NCBI GenBank assembly: GCA_029569255.1
Contig: JAKQUO010000053.1
Location: 1 to 55,467 of the forward strand
Length of the DNA: 55,467 nucleotides
Reading direction: 5' to 3'
From: Acidobacteriota bacterium
Lineage (GTDB): Bacteria > Acidobacteriota > Aminicenantia > Aminicenantales > Saccharicenantaceae
Below are positions 35,243 to 43,979 of this stretch, piece after piece. A program made the position numbers and the translations under genes. How positions within the stretch are numbered: position 1 is the stretch's first letter; every line of letters starts with the position of its first letter. A model generated the notes under the pieces. It was not told the DNA's origin, made no database searches, and saw nothing but the letters and a program-made list of their open reading frames with translations.

Positions 35243-38200
35243 TCAGGCGTTGGGGAAGGCGAAGGTCTCGGCGAAGACGAGCCGCCGGGCCTTCGCCTGG
35301 GGCGCCTGGGCGGCCGCGGCCGCGACCTTCAGCGCGGCCAGGCCGGTCTGGTCCGCGAGGAACGTCTCGTACTCGCGCACCGCCACCCGGGCGTTCTTCG
35401 GTTGGAAGCCCTTCGGCACGGCCAGCTTGCCGGTCCAGATGAAGAGCCCCGGCTCGCCCGAGGACGCCCGCTGCGCCTTCAGCGTGACCGACCCGCCCTT
35501 CACCGCCGACCAGCCGATCTCCTCGGGCAGGCCCGGGTCGTGGGTCTCCAAGGCGACCTCGACCTCTCCCGGCCCGCTTCCCGCCGCCGCCTGGATGTAG
35601 GACGGCCCGCTCACCGTGATGCCCAGGTCCCCTTGGCCGGACTTGCCGAAATCCAGCGAGACCGTCCGGTCGGGAACGAGCTGGATGAAATCGGCCGTGA
35701 CGACCTTCGACAGGTGGGCCCCGGCGACCGAGACGGGCTGGAACCGGGCCAGGGCCAGCCGCACGAACGGGAAGTAGGCCGCGCGCGGCTCGATCTCGAT
35801 GTCGCAGCACCACAGCCCGCGCTCCCCGTCGTACTCCGGCCGGTGGCCGACCGCCGTGAAGGACCGCGCGTCGGGCAGATCGGGGATCGACAGCCCGCCC
35901 AGGACCTCCCGGGCCAGCCGGAAATCGCCCGGCAGCGGATACTCGGGCGAGGCGATCGTGCCGGCCCGCCAGAGCGGGTCGAGGCCCCACATGGTCACGT
36001 AGGGCCGCAGCGCCTCGGGGACAGGCGGCGGGGCGGCCGCGACGCGCGCGGCCGCGGTCTTGGCCTGGACATCGACCTGCGCCTTCGGCAGGACCGCCTG
36101 GACCTTGGCCGCGGCGGCCGGGAGCGGGGCCACGCGGGCCGCCGCCACCGCCGCCTCGGCCGCCCGCTCGGTCGGCACGCCGGGCGTCGGCGCCAGGATG
36201 ACGCCGAGCAGCTCGCCGTCGCCCGACGAGAACCAGGGCCGCTCCAGGTACACCCTCAGCCCGCCGCCCTTGCGGCGGCTGGTCAACAGGTTCTTCTCGC
36301 GCTTGCGCTCCCAGCCGAACGTCGGCACGACATAGAGCACCCGCGGCGCGGCCGGCGGCGCGGTGTTGGGCACGTCGACCGTGATCGTGGCGCTTCGGCG
36401 CACCAGCCGCTCCGGGTCCCCGGCGATCCCCTCGGGCATCTGCTCCCGGAACCGCGTCGTCGCCGTGACGACGTAGTCGACCCTCCGGTACTTGGTGTCG
36501 CCGAACTCCTGGCGGTGGGCCGCCGGGTCGTTCATCCGGAACGAGGCCTGGCCGCGGCCGAGCGGCTGCTCCAGCACGTGGGCCGCGCCGTCGAGCGTCC
36601 GCCAGGTCTTCTCGGCGACGTTGTCGATCGGCTCTTTCCAGGTCGCGTCGAGGTCGAACTTCTGGCTGCTCGAGCCGTGCACCGCGAGCTCGGCGTCGAA
36701 CCGGGCGTGCGTCTCGCCCAGGCCGCGGACGACCCCGAACGACTTCGCGGCCGGCCGGCCGATCGGCTGCTGGACGGCGTGGGTCAGAACGACCGTCCGG
36801 AACGGCGTCATCATCCAGTGCGAGGCGTTGACGGCCAGGTTCTTGATCAGGCCGAGGTTGATCCGGGGCAGCTGGAAGACCGGCCCCAGCTCGCGGGCCG
36901 GGGCCGCCTGGACCGGTCGGACGGGCTGCGCCTGGATTTTCTCCGCCTGGACCTTGGCGGCGATCCCCCCGGTCCTGACGCCGACGTCGGCTCCGGCGCC
37001 TGCCTCGGCCATCCCGGCCCTCTCGGCCCTCTCGGCCTCGATCGTCCGGACGCCTTGCGGGACGACGAGAAGCGGCCCCGTCGCCTGCGGCGCCTGCAGG
37101 ATGGCCTTCGGGATGACGATCTCGGGCCTCTCGAGCCAGCGGAAGAGGCCGACGTTCGCCAGCATCGGCTCCGGGAACCAGCAGCTCAGCCGCAGCGTCA
37201 CCAGGTCCGACTTCTTCAGGCTGACCGTCAGCACCCGCGAGGCCGCGTTCCACTCCGCCGGACGGTCGCCCTCGACGGCCCGGATCCGGAACGGCCGCGC
37301 GTCCGGCCACTCGCCGTCTAACTCGATCCGCAGCGGCTTGTCGGCCGGGAACCCCGGCAGGCCCCGGACGACGACGCCCTTGGCCCAGGGGTCGGGAAAA
37401 TACGGCAGCTCGAGCGTCTCGGCCGGCTCGACCTCCTGGAGCCGGCCCGGGTCCCGCCGCGCGATCAGGCCGTAGACGTCCTTCCGTACCCCGCCGCCCG
37501 CGGCGTCGAACATGCCGTGCGTCTCGGCCCCGAGCTCCGAGGTCTTCGGCGGCACGACGTGCCGCTCGGCCGTCTCGCCCGTCGCGACCGTGTCCTTCGC
37601 GACCGCGTCGTTGAAGCTGCGGATGACCATCTCGTCGACCGACTCGCCGCGCTTCGGCTCCTCCCGCGGCACCACGACCGGCGGCGCGACCGGGTCGAAC
37701 CGGGCGTAGGCCAGCGGCGGCTTCGGCGGGGCCGGGATGGCCTTGGCGGCGTCGGCCGATTCCGGGCCGACGCTGTTTCCGGCCAGGTCGACGGCCCTGG
37801 CCCTGATCCGGTAGCGGCCCCCGAACCGCAGCCGCGGCAGCGACCCCGGCGCGGGCTTGAAAGTCGTCTCCAGCCGGAAGGCCGTGGCCGCTTGGCTCTG
37901 GACGGCGGCGGCCCGGTCGTCCTTGTCGATCGTCCGCCCCGGCCGCGGGGCGACGAGGCTCCAGCCGTCCCAGCCGAAGACGGCCTCGTGGGTGAACATG
38001 TCGTCGGACGACTCGTCGGCCGCCTCGGTGACGCTCTCCGAGACGAAGCCCTCGTCCTCGAGCGTCTCGACGCGCCCGGCGCGGAGGAAATTGTACGTCC
38101 CGACCCGCTTGCAGAGCGAGCGCCAGCTCCCGCTCGACTCGTCCCAGACGTCCACGCGGTACCCCTGGACGAGGTCCTCGGCGTAGAAGATGGCCTCGCG

Positions 38201-39364
38201 CCGGCCGGCGAGGGCCCGGTCGAGGTCGGCCGAGACCCGCAGGGCCTCGGCGATGACCACGGCGTTGCCCGTCCGGACGACGGACAGGCCGTTGGAGCGC
38301 AGCGCGGGCAGGTCCCCGACGGCCCGGTCCTCGGCCCCGTCGGCCAGCTCGGCCGTCTTCAGGGCCGCCCCGTCGACGTCGATCTGGACGATGTCGAACT
38401 TGCTCTCGTCCGAGAGGTCGAGGAAGCCGTCGACGACGTCGGGCTTGGAGGCCCGCGCGGCCGCCTCGAAGACGCCCTTGGCCGCGTTCAGGGCGCACTT
38501 GGTCCACGGCGACCGGTCCTCGGCCCGGCCCCGCGGCGCGACCCGGGCGAGAAGGCTCCCTCCCTTGCCGACCCCGGCCGGCAGGTCGACCTCGAAGTCG
38601 GCGGCCAGGCCCAGGAGCCGCATCAGGGCCGGGTAGCTCGAGAGCGAGGAGACCGCCTGGTGGAAATCGAGCTCCGGCGGCGCGAGCGGCAGGCGCGGGA
38701 CGACCGGCTTCTTCAGCTTGGGGTCGATGACGGCCTTGCCCCGGGGCTGGTGATAGAGGCGCATCAGGTAGAAATCCTGCGGCGGCGAGGGCTTCTCCGA
38801 GACCGGCACGGCCTTGACCTTCTGGCGGTCGACCGCGGCCCGGAGGCTCTGGGCCAGGACGGCCTCGGTCGTCCGCGGCTGCACGGCCCCCGCGAACCGG
38901 GGGCTGGCCACCGGCCGGAGCCGGACCTGGGCCAGGGCCTCGCTGCGGAAGACGCGCTCCATGGCCGGCGGCTCCTCGGGAGACTCGGCCGCGACGTTCA
39001 GGTACTGCTGAGCGATGAACGACTGGACGTGCTTGACCGGGAAGGCGAAGATCGGCCGCCGGCTCAGGTCGACGAACTTGAAGGGCGCGACCGGCGATTC
39101 CGGCCGGAAGACGGCCTGCCACAGGTCCGGGTCGGGGTCGGGGCTGGTCCTTTTCGCCTCGACCGGCGCGGCCTTGTCGAACTGGACGTCGAAGGTCATC
39201 TCCCGGACCGCCGCGGCCCAGTCCAGGACCTCCGGGAACAGCCCCAGGTTGGGCCTCGGCCCGGCCTCCGCGGGCAGGCGGATCGAGGCCGCCGCCGAGA
39301 ACCTCAGCTTGCCGTTCTCGATCCCGTTCGGCAGGAACGCCCAGACGATCTCCGGTCTAGCCAT
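35243..39364 (-). CDS. Giant conserved protein of unknown function, second gene of a two-gene operon
   Basis: 1373 aa; I do not recognise the family. There is no signal peptide. An Fn3-like segment (GRYRIRARAVDLAGNSVG) is near residue 535. An Ala/Pro/Val-rich low-complexity stretch at ~1065-1130 (PAAAAKVQAVLPKAQVDVQ) links to a folded C-terminal part with YFPFVRLALARFQPVSVAGAHLS, which looks strongly conserved. The ATG follows AAGGAG seven bases upstream, 27 bp after the stop of the 1150-aa gene, so the two are co-transcribed. Possibly the partner or cargo of the exported 1150-aa protein. No catalytic motif was found. Confidence 0.8.
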   Translation of the reverse strand: MARPEIVWAFLPNGIENGKLRFSAAASIRLPAEAGPRPNLGLFPEVLDWAAAVREMTFDVQFDKAAPVEAKRTSPDPDPDLWQAVFRPESPVAPFKFVDLSRRPIFAFPVKHVQSFIAQQYLNVAAESPEEPPAMERVFRSEALAQVRLRPVASPRFAGAVQPRTTEAVLAQSLRAAVDRQKVKAVPVSEKPSPPQDFYLMRLYHQPRGKAVIDPKLKKPVVPRLPLAPPELDFHQAVSSLSSYPALMRLLGLAADFEVDLPAGVGKGGSLLARVAPRGRAEDRSPWTKCALNAAKGVFEAAARASKPDVVDGFLDLSDESKFDIVQIDVDGAALKTAELADGAEDRAVGDLPALRSNGLSVVRTGNAVVIAEALRVSADLDRALAGRREAIFYAEDLVQGYRVDVWDESSGSWRSLCKRVGTYNFLRAGRVETLEDEGFVSESVTEAADESSDDMFTHEAVFGWDGWSLVAPRPGRTIDKDDRAAAVQSQAATAFRLETTFKPAPGSLPRLRFGGRYRIRARAVDLAGNSVGPESADAAKAIPAPPKPPLAYARFDPVAPPVVVPREEPKRGESVDEMVIRSFNDAVAKDTVATGETAERHVVPPKTSELGAETHGMFDAAGGGVRKDVYGLIARRDPGRLQEVEPAETLELPYFPDPWAKGVVVRGLPGFPADKPLRIELDGEWPDARPFRIRAVEGDRPAEWNAASRVLTVSLKKSDLVTLRLSCWFPEPMLANVGLFRWLERPEIVIPKAILQAPQATGPLLVVPQGVRTIEAERAERAGMAEAGAGADVGVRTGGIAAKVQAEKIQAQPVRPVQAAPARELGPVFQLPRINLGLIKNLAVNASHWMMTPFRTVVLTHAVQQPIGRPAAKSFGVVRGLGETHARFDAELAVHGSSSQKFDLDATWKEPIDNVAEKTWRTLDGAAHVLEQPLGRGQASFRMNDPAAHRQEFGDTKYRRVDYVVTATTRFREQMPEGIAGDPERLVRRSATITVDVPNTAPPAAPRVLYVVPTFGWERKREKNLLTSRRKGGGLRVYLERPWFSSGDGELLGVILAPTPGVPTERAAEAAVAAARVAPLPAAAAKVQAVLPKAQVDVQAKTAAARVAAAPPPVPEALRPYVTMWGLDPLWRAGTIASPEYPLPGDFRLAREVLGGLSIPDLPDARSFTAVGHRPEYDGERGLWCCDIEIEPRAAYFPFVRLALARFQPVSVAGAHLSKVVTADFIQLVPDRTVSLDFGKSGQGDLGITVSGPSYIQAAAGSGPGEVEVALETHDPGLPEEIGWSAVKGGSVTLKAQRASSGEPGLFIWTGKLAVPKGFQPKNARVAVREYETFLADQTGLAALKVAAAAAQAPQAKARRLVFAETFAFPNA

Positions 39365-39391
39365 GTCTTGTCTCCTTTTCGCTCATCGGGC

Positions 39392-42300
39392 CTAGGCGAA
39401 CGCCTCGCAGTAGTCGAGCCAGTGGCTCTCGTCCATGATATCGGTGAACAGCGGCGGCGGCGAATGCCGGAACGAGCGCTCGACCTTGAGCGAGACCGAG
39501 GCGCTGAAGAACAGGACCTTGATCTTGACCGTCAGCTTGGCCTGGCCCCAGACCCGGTTGGAGGCCTGCTCGTAGGTCAGGGACAGGTCGAAGCGGGCCG
39601 AGATGCTGATGATGCCGAGGACGTCCAGGCTGCCGACGACGCGGACATAGCCGCTGACGGTGACGTTGTCGTCCTCGTACTTGAAGTAGATGCCGGCCGC
39701 CAGGGTCACGCCGCCGCTGGCGACGCCGATGTCCAGCGAGAACGAGCCGCAGAACTCGAGCGCGCCCTCGATGAGCCGGATGCGGCCCGGCTCGAGCTCG
39801 ATGGCGAAGAAGCCGCCGCCGCCGAACAGGGCCACGGTCAGCAGGAACGGGTTGGAGCGCTCGTTGAAGGCGAAGCGGAAGACGAGCGGGTCGCCCGTGA
39901 ACGGCAGCGTGACCAGGGCCTCGAACTTGATGTTCTGCAGGCTGAAGACGCCGAAGGCGACGTTGGGGACGTTGAAGACGTAGCCGAGCCGGGCCCGCGA
40001 GGCGTCCACGTCGAGGACGGGCTGGCCCAGCCCGCCGGCCCCGCCCATGCCCGGGAGCTTGATCTTGTCGAGCAGGTCCTTGACGAAGTCGAGCGGCCCG
40101 GCGAACTCGATGGCCGCGATGGTCGGGTCGAACTCGGGCTTCCGGCCTTTCCGGGCGGTGAAGACGAACTTGGAGAACTTGATCCGGATGAGGGTGACGA
40201 TGGGGTTGACGAGATCGAGGGTGAAGTCCCGGAGCTCGCCCCGGAGCTCGAACTCGGGCTCCTTCCCGTCGAGGAAGGCGACGTTCTCGACGTCGATCGT
40301 GAGCGAGGCCTTCGCCCCGTCGCGGCGGGCCACGAAGACCGCGAAGTCGTGGAGCTGGGGCTTCCACTTCATCAGGGTGCGGACCTCGGCCGGCGCGCCC
40401 GAGGCGTCGTTCCTGATCTCGTTCCTGATGGTCAGGGCCTCTTCGGGCCGGCTGAGGAAATCGGAGACGGCCGTGACGATGTCCTTGAGCAGGAGGCCGC
40501 CGAGGAGCTTGGCCTTGTCGTCGAAGAACTTCTTGGGGTCGAAGCGGCCGCCGACGACATCGGCCAGGGCCGCCTCGGCCGCGGCCAGGGCGTCGGACGC
40601 GCCCTCGGGGAGGGAGCCGCCGACCGGGCCCAGGGCCCGCGACAGCCCCACGACCGGGAAGCTGGGCGTGGCGATGCCGCCGGACTTGTCGCCCCGGCCG
40701 GCCCCGAAGTCGAGCCCGGGCGCGTCCGGGAAGGCGGCGAAGACCTCGCCCTTGTTGGCCCCGCCGAGCCCGTTCTGGATGTAGGTCCGGGGATAGCGGA
40801 TGGCCGTCGCCCCGAGCTTGACCATGGCCTTGAGGGCCGGGACGGCCACCGCGGCCTCCTCCATGACCGGGAAGAAGAGCGGCTGGTCCGCGTCCCTCCA
40901 CTTGGCCGGGTCCACGCCCCCGCCCGGGAACCGGGCGGCGAAGGTGATCGACTCGGCCTCGAGCTCGGTGTCGCCCGGCTTCCCGGGGTCGGCGAAGGCG
41001 ACCTTCCGGCCGTTGAGGGAAGGCCGGCGGCGCTCGAGCGTGGATCCCTGGCTGTAGGAGTCCGCCGCCTGCTGGGCCCGTTTGGCGTCGAAGGCGTAGA
41101 TGCCGTCGATGAAGGCCATGGGCGTCGTGAACTCCGACCGGTTGCCCGACCAGTCTGTGCCGACGCAGTGGAAGCGGAAGTCCTTCATCTGGACGCGGGG
41201 CCAGAAGGCCGACTGGAGGGCGCCGGCGATGAGCGGGCTCGCGGCCGGGTCCTCGAGCGGCGGGGTCATCCGGGTCGTGACGCGCACGGCCCGGAACGGC
41301 AGCTCGCGGCCGTCGTGGGGCTGGAAGGGCGCCGGGAAGGCCTTCTCGGGCTGGCGGACGATGATGAACATGCGCTGGAAGAGGTAAGCGACATGCTTGC
41401 CGTCCTGGCCCTTGCGGAACCGGCGCTCGGTGATCTTGACCAGCGAGGCGGCGTGGCCGAAGGGCATCAGGAAGCCCTTGTAGACGACCTTGACGTAGTG
41501 GTCGCGGCCGAGCGTGGCCTGGTGGCGCCATTCCTCGACCGAGAGGGGCGTGGGGAGCCAGGCGCCGGACGAGTCGAGCCAGCCGCCGAGCGAGGTCAGC
41601 ATCAGGCGGTCGACCTCGACCGGCTTGGGCTGCCAGGCCTGCGTGCCGAGCTTGAGGCCGAAGTTGCTGGTCAGGTGGACGATCTCGTGGCGGTCCTGAC
41701 GGTCGAGCGACATGCGAAACGGGGTGTTCGAGTGGCCCGGCCCGGGCGCCGGGGCGTCGGGGTGGCAGTCGGGCGACCAGACGGCCCGGATGGCCATGTA
41801 GGGGCTGCCGGAGTCGACGACCGTGCCGTCGGGGTTGGCCGCGGCCAGGCGGGTGTGCCAGAGCTCGGTCCGGCCGTCGCGGGTGACGGCCCGGAGCGAA
41901 TGGGCCCAGACGTTGAAGGCGTGGGGCGAGAGGACGAGGCGGTAGGGCAGCTCGAGCGCGGTCTGGTGGCCGGCGGGCGGGGCGATCTTGAGGACGGCCA
42001 GGTTGAGCTGGGCCGGGACCAGGGCGGCGCGGGCCTGGAAGATGTCCCGGCGCTGGGCGCCGCCCGGGAGGATCACCGGGACGAAGGCGGGCGGGGCGAA
42101 CTTGGCCGCGTAGGCGGAGAGGACGGGGCCCGCGGCCGGGGCGGCGGGGACGGACGCGGCGGCCTTCGGCTGGACCGGGCCGCGGGCCGGGGCGGCGGCC
42201 GCGGGGAGCCGGGGCGGGACGGCCACGGCGACCAGGCTCGGCTCGAGGTTCTCCCAGGACAGGAGCGATTCGACCGTCAGGGGGATCTCCTGCACCTCCT

Positions 42301-42844
42301 TGGGCACGGAGAAGGCCAGGCGGGTCGGGCCGGAGATGCGGGCCAGGACCGGCGGCGGCGACGGGGTCTCGGAGGTGGTCGGTTCGGGCGGGGCCCCGGC
42401 CGGGGGCTTGTAGGAGGGGGTCGTCTCGAAGAAGGCCTGCTCGGCGATGTGCTGGGGCGGGAAGTGGACGATGAGGTAGGCGGGAGCGGCGGCGTTCCTG
42501 CGGACGAGCTTCGGCGGCGCGCCCGCCTTCAACTCGAGGTTGACGCACTCGAACTCGAGGGCCAGGAGGTCGTCCGGCCGCAGGACCGAGAAGGTCAGGC
42601 TCTGGGCGAGCACGGGGGTCTTTTCGGCGACCTTGGGCTTGACCTGGACCTTGGGCTTGGGCTGGACCTTGGTCTTGGTGATCTGGAGCGGGTCGACGCC
42701 GTTGACGATCGGCGTCATGCCGACGACGCCGGCGATGTAGAGGAACCTGCGGCGGGAGAGCTCGCCCGGGGCGGGCGCCCCTTCCGGCTCGGCGCCGGCC
42801 GTCTCCTCGGGTCTGTCGTCTTTGTCGCGGTCGTTGTCGCTCAT
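39392..42844 (-). CDS. Giant protein with twin-arginine-like leader, first gene of a two-gene operon
   Basis: 1150 aa; family not recognised. Residues 28-50 (LSRRRFLYIAGVVGMTPIV) resemble a Tat signal (RRRFLY then hydrophobic). A Lys-Pro-Val run (QPKPKVQVKPKV) at 58-70 and Ala/Pro linkers near 200-240 follow. FHCVGTDWSGNRSEF near residue 525 is Fn3-like. The last ~200 residues are alternating beta strands (LEFCGSFSLDIGVASGGVTL, YVRVVGSLDVLGIISISARFDL, LTVKIKVLFFSASVSLKVER). GGGGAG precedes the ATG. Probably exported; a surface or envelope role is inference. Confidence 0.8.
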   Translation of the reverse strand: MSDNDRDKDDRPEETAGAEPEGAPAPGELSRRRFLYIAGVVGMTPIVNGVDPLQITKTKVQPKPKVQVKPKVAEKTPVLAQSLTFSVLRPDDLLALEFECVNLELKAGAPPKLVRRNAAAPAYLIVHFPPQHIAEQAFFETTPSYKPPAGAPPEPTTSETPSPPPVLARISGPTRLAFSVPKEVQEIPLTVESLLSWENLEPSLVAVAVPPRLPAAAAPARGPVQPKAAASVPAAPAAGPVLSAYAAKFAPPAFVPVILPGGAQRRDIFQARAALVPAQLNLAVLKIAPPAGHQTALELPYRLVLSPHAFNVWAHSLRAVTRDGRTELWHTRLAAANPDGTVVDSGSPYMAIRAVWSPDCHPDAPAPGPGHSNTPFRMSLDRQDRHEIVHLTSNFGLKLGTQAWQPKPVEVDRLMLTSLGGWLDSSGAWLPTPLSVEEWRHQATLGRDHYVKVVYKGFLMPFGHAASLVKITERRFRKGQDGKHVAYLFQRMFIIVRQPEKAFPAPFQPHDGRELPFRAVRVTTRMTPPLEDPAASPLIAGALQSAFWPRVQMKDFRFHCVGTDWSGNRSEFTTPMAFIDGIYAFDAKRAQQAADSYSQGSTLERRRPSLNGRKVAFADPGKPGDTELEAESITFAARFPGGGVDPAKWRDADQPLFFPVMEEAAVAVPALKAMVKLGATAIRYPRTYIQNGLGGANKGEVFAAFPDAPGLDFGAGRGDKSGGIATPSFPVVGLSRALGPVGGSLPEGASDALAAAEAALADVVGGRFDPKKFFDDKAKLLGGLLLKDIVTAVSDFLSRPEEALTIRNEIRNDASGAPAEVRTLMKWKPQLHDFAVFVARRDGAKASLTIDVENVAFLDGKEPEFELRGELRDFTLDLVNPIVTLIRIKFSKFVFTARKGRKPEFDPTIAAIEFAGPLDFVKDLLDKIKLPGMGGAGGLGQPVLDVDASRARLGYVFNVPNVAFGVFSLQNIKFEALVTLPFTGDPLVFRFAFNERSNPFLLTVALFGGGGFFAIELEPGRIRLIEGALEFCGSFSLDIGVASGGVTLAAGIYFKYEDDNVTVSGYVRVVGSLDVLGIISISARFDLSLTYEQASNRVWGQAKLTVKIKVLFFSASVSLKVERSFRHSPPPLFTDIMDESHWLDYCEAFA

Positions 42845-43048
42845 GGCGTCTCCCCTGGTCGATGGGGCGCGGGCGGACGGCCGCTCGCGTCCCCCTGATG
42901 GATTTCCGCGGCGAACGGGCGGCGAGAGCCGGCCCCGATGAAGGAGAAAAGAATCCGACGGAACGGAAAAAGAACGGCCGGGCGGCGGCTCGAGGTCATG
43001 ACTCGGGGTTATTTATAGACCGGGGCGCGCGCCCGAGTCAAGAACTAA

Positions 43049-43065
43049 ATGGGGGACGTGAACTC
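43049..43065. repeat. Solo end of the GGGGACA repeat family
   Basis: AAATGGGGGACGTGAAC matches the outer end of the 22-nt and 21-bp families but has no partner nearby. The remainder of 42845-43140 holds no gene I can see. Confidence 0.4.
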
Positions 43066-43145
43066 CTCGAGCCGGCCCGCGGGCGCGTCTGTCGGCCGCC
43101 CGGTCAGCGCCAGGCCGAGCGTCCGTCGAGTTCCGAATGAATTAC

Positions 43146-43320
43146 GGGATCTCTTCCACCTTGTGTGGGTCAGATGGGCCGGCAAACGGGGACATGTACT
43201 TCCAGTACGTGTCCCCGTTCAGACATACGGGACACGTACCGGGGCGGTACATGTCCCGACACGCGCCTCGAGCACCCGGCAACCGATCCCATAGCCACCC
43301 ACGGAAAATAGAAGAGAGCC
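43146..43320. repeat. MITE-like two-hairpin element (copy 2)
   Basis: Outer ends GATCTCTTCCACC...TTGTGTGGGTC and, inverted, CCACCCACGG...AGAAGAGAGCC bracket 175 bp. Inside are hairpin GGGGACATGTACTTCC/AGTACGTGTCCCC and hairpin CGGGACACGTACC-GGGGC-GGTACATGTCCCG. It is the same element as 46767-46940 and the reverse of 27560-27664. Confidence 0.85.
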
Positions 43321-43335
43321 AAATTCACGAAAAAA

Positions 43336-43357
43336 GGGGACAGAGTATCATGTCCCC
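43336..43357. repeat. 22-nt hairpin repeat (copy 2)
   Basis: Exact reverse complement of 4228-4249. It ends three bases from the stop codon of the next minus-strand gene and directly follows the MITE-like copy. Confidence 0.8.
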
Positions 43358-43360
43358 CAT

Positions 43361-43909
43361 CTAGACGAAGTTCTTGACTTCGGCGGCGAACCGCCCGAGC
43401 GCGGCGACGAGGGCCTTGGCGCGCCACGGCCCGGCGCCCGCCCTGAGCATCACCCGGATGTCCCGGGTGACCTCGTAGGACCGCCAGACCTCCGGCTCGG
43501 GCAGGGCCGGGGCGGGGCCTGGCGCAGGGCCGGTGATGGAAAGCGTCGCCGAGTCCCTCGCGGCCGGACCCGGCTGGCCTTCCGCGAGCGTCCCGTCCAT
43601 CTCGAACCAGAGCATCTGGCCGCGCGGGGGGACTTCGGCCTGCCTGAGCGAGAGCGCGGTCTCCGCGGACGGCCCGGCGCCCGCGGCCAGGACGTGCTCG
43701 ATCTGGCTCAGCATCAGGCCCTTGGCCTGGAGACCGCGGACGGTCTCGATCCGCGCCTTGTGCTTTTCGCCGTAGGCCGCGCCCCTCCCCGCCCGCAGCG
43801 GCGAATCGACCAAGCCGCGGGAGATGTAATAGCGGATCGTTCGCTCGGCGACGCCGGTATCATGCGCCAGCTCCCGGAGAGTCCATTCCCTGGGCTTGTC
43901 GTCGCTCAT
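43361..43909 (-). CDS. MerR-family regulator, paralogue 1
   Basis: 182 aa. MerR-type winged helix at 8-75 (TLRELAHDTGVAERTIRYYISRGLV, GEKHKARIETVRGLQAKGLML). A C-terminal domain ends with PEVWRSYEVTRDIRVMLRAGAGPW, also in paralogue 2 at 49796-50383, to which it is about 70% identical by eye. It lacks the last eight or so residues of paralogue 2 and stops at TAG 43361 beside a hairpin repeat. Its own downstream gene, past the repeats, is the giant two-gene operon. No metal-binding Cys is visible, so the signal sensed is unknown. Confidence 0.86.
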   Translation of the reverse strand: MSDDKPREWTLRELAHDTGVAERTIRYYISRGLVDSPLRAGRGAAYGEKHKARIETVRGLQAKGLMLSQIEHVLAAGAGPSAETALSLRQAEVPPRGQMLWFEMDGTLAEGQPGPAARDSATLSITGPAPGPAPALPEPEVWRSYEVTRDIRVMLRAGAGPWRAKALVAALGRFAAEVKNFV

Positions 43910-43938
43910 CGTCGGTTCCTATCGGTTCTCACACTTAT

Positions 43939-43966
43939 ATTATACGCCAATTTTCGCCCGTGTCAA
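43939..43966 (-). promoter_or_regulatory. Consensus promoter of MerR paralogue 1
   Basis: Minus strand: -35 TTGACA (43961-43966), 16-bp spacer, -10 TATAAT (43939-43944). The flanking ACTACTTGACAC and GGCGTATAAT are the same as in the promoter of paralogue 2. Confidence 0.75.
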
Positions 43967-43979
43967 GTAGTGTCTATAA

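Noticed and set aside
37517..42898. 1793-residue plus-strand frame opposite the giant genes
   Set aside because: Arg/Asp/Gly-rich antisense shadow typical of high-GC DNA; no family features.
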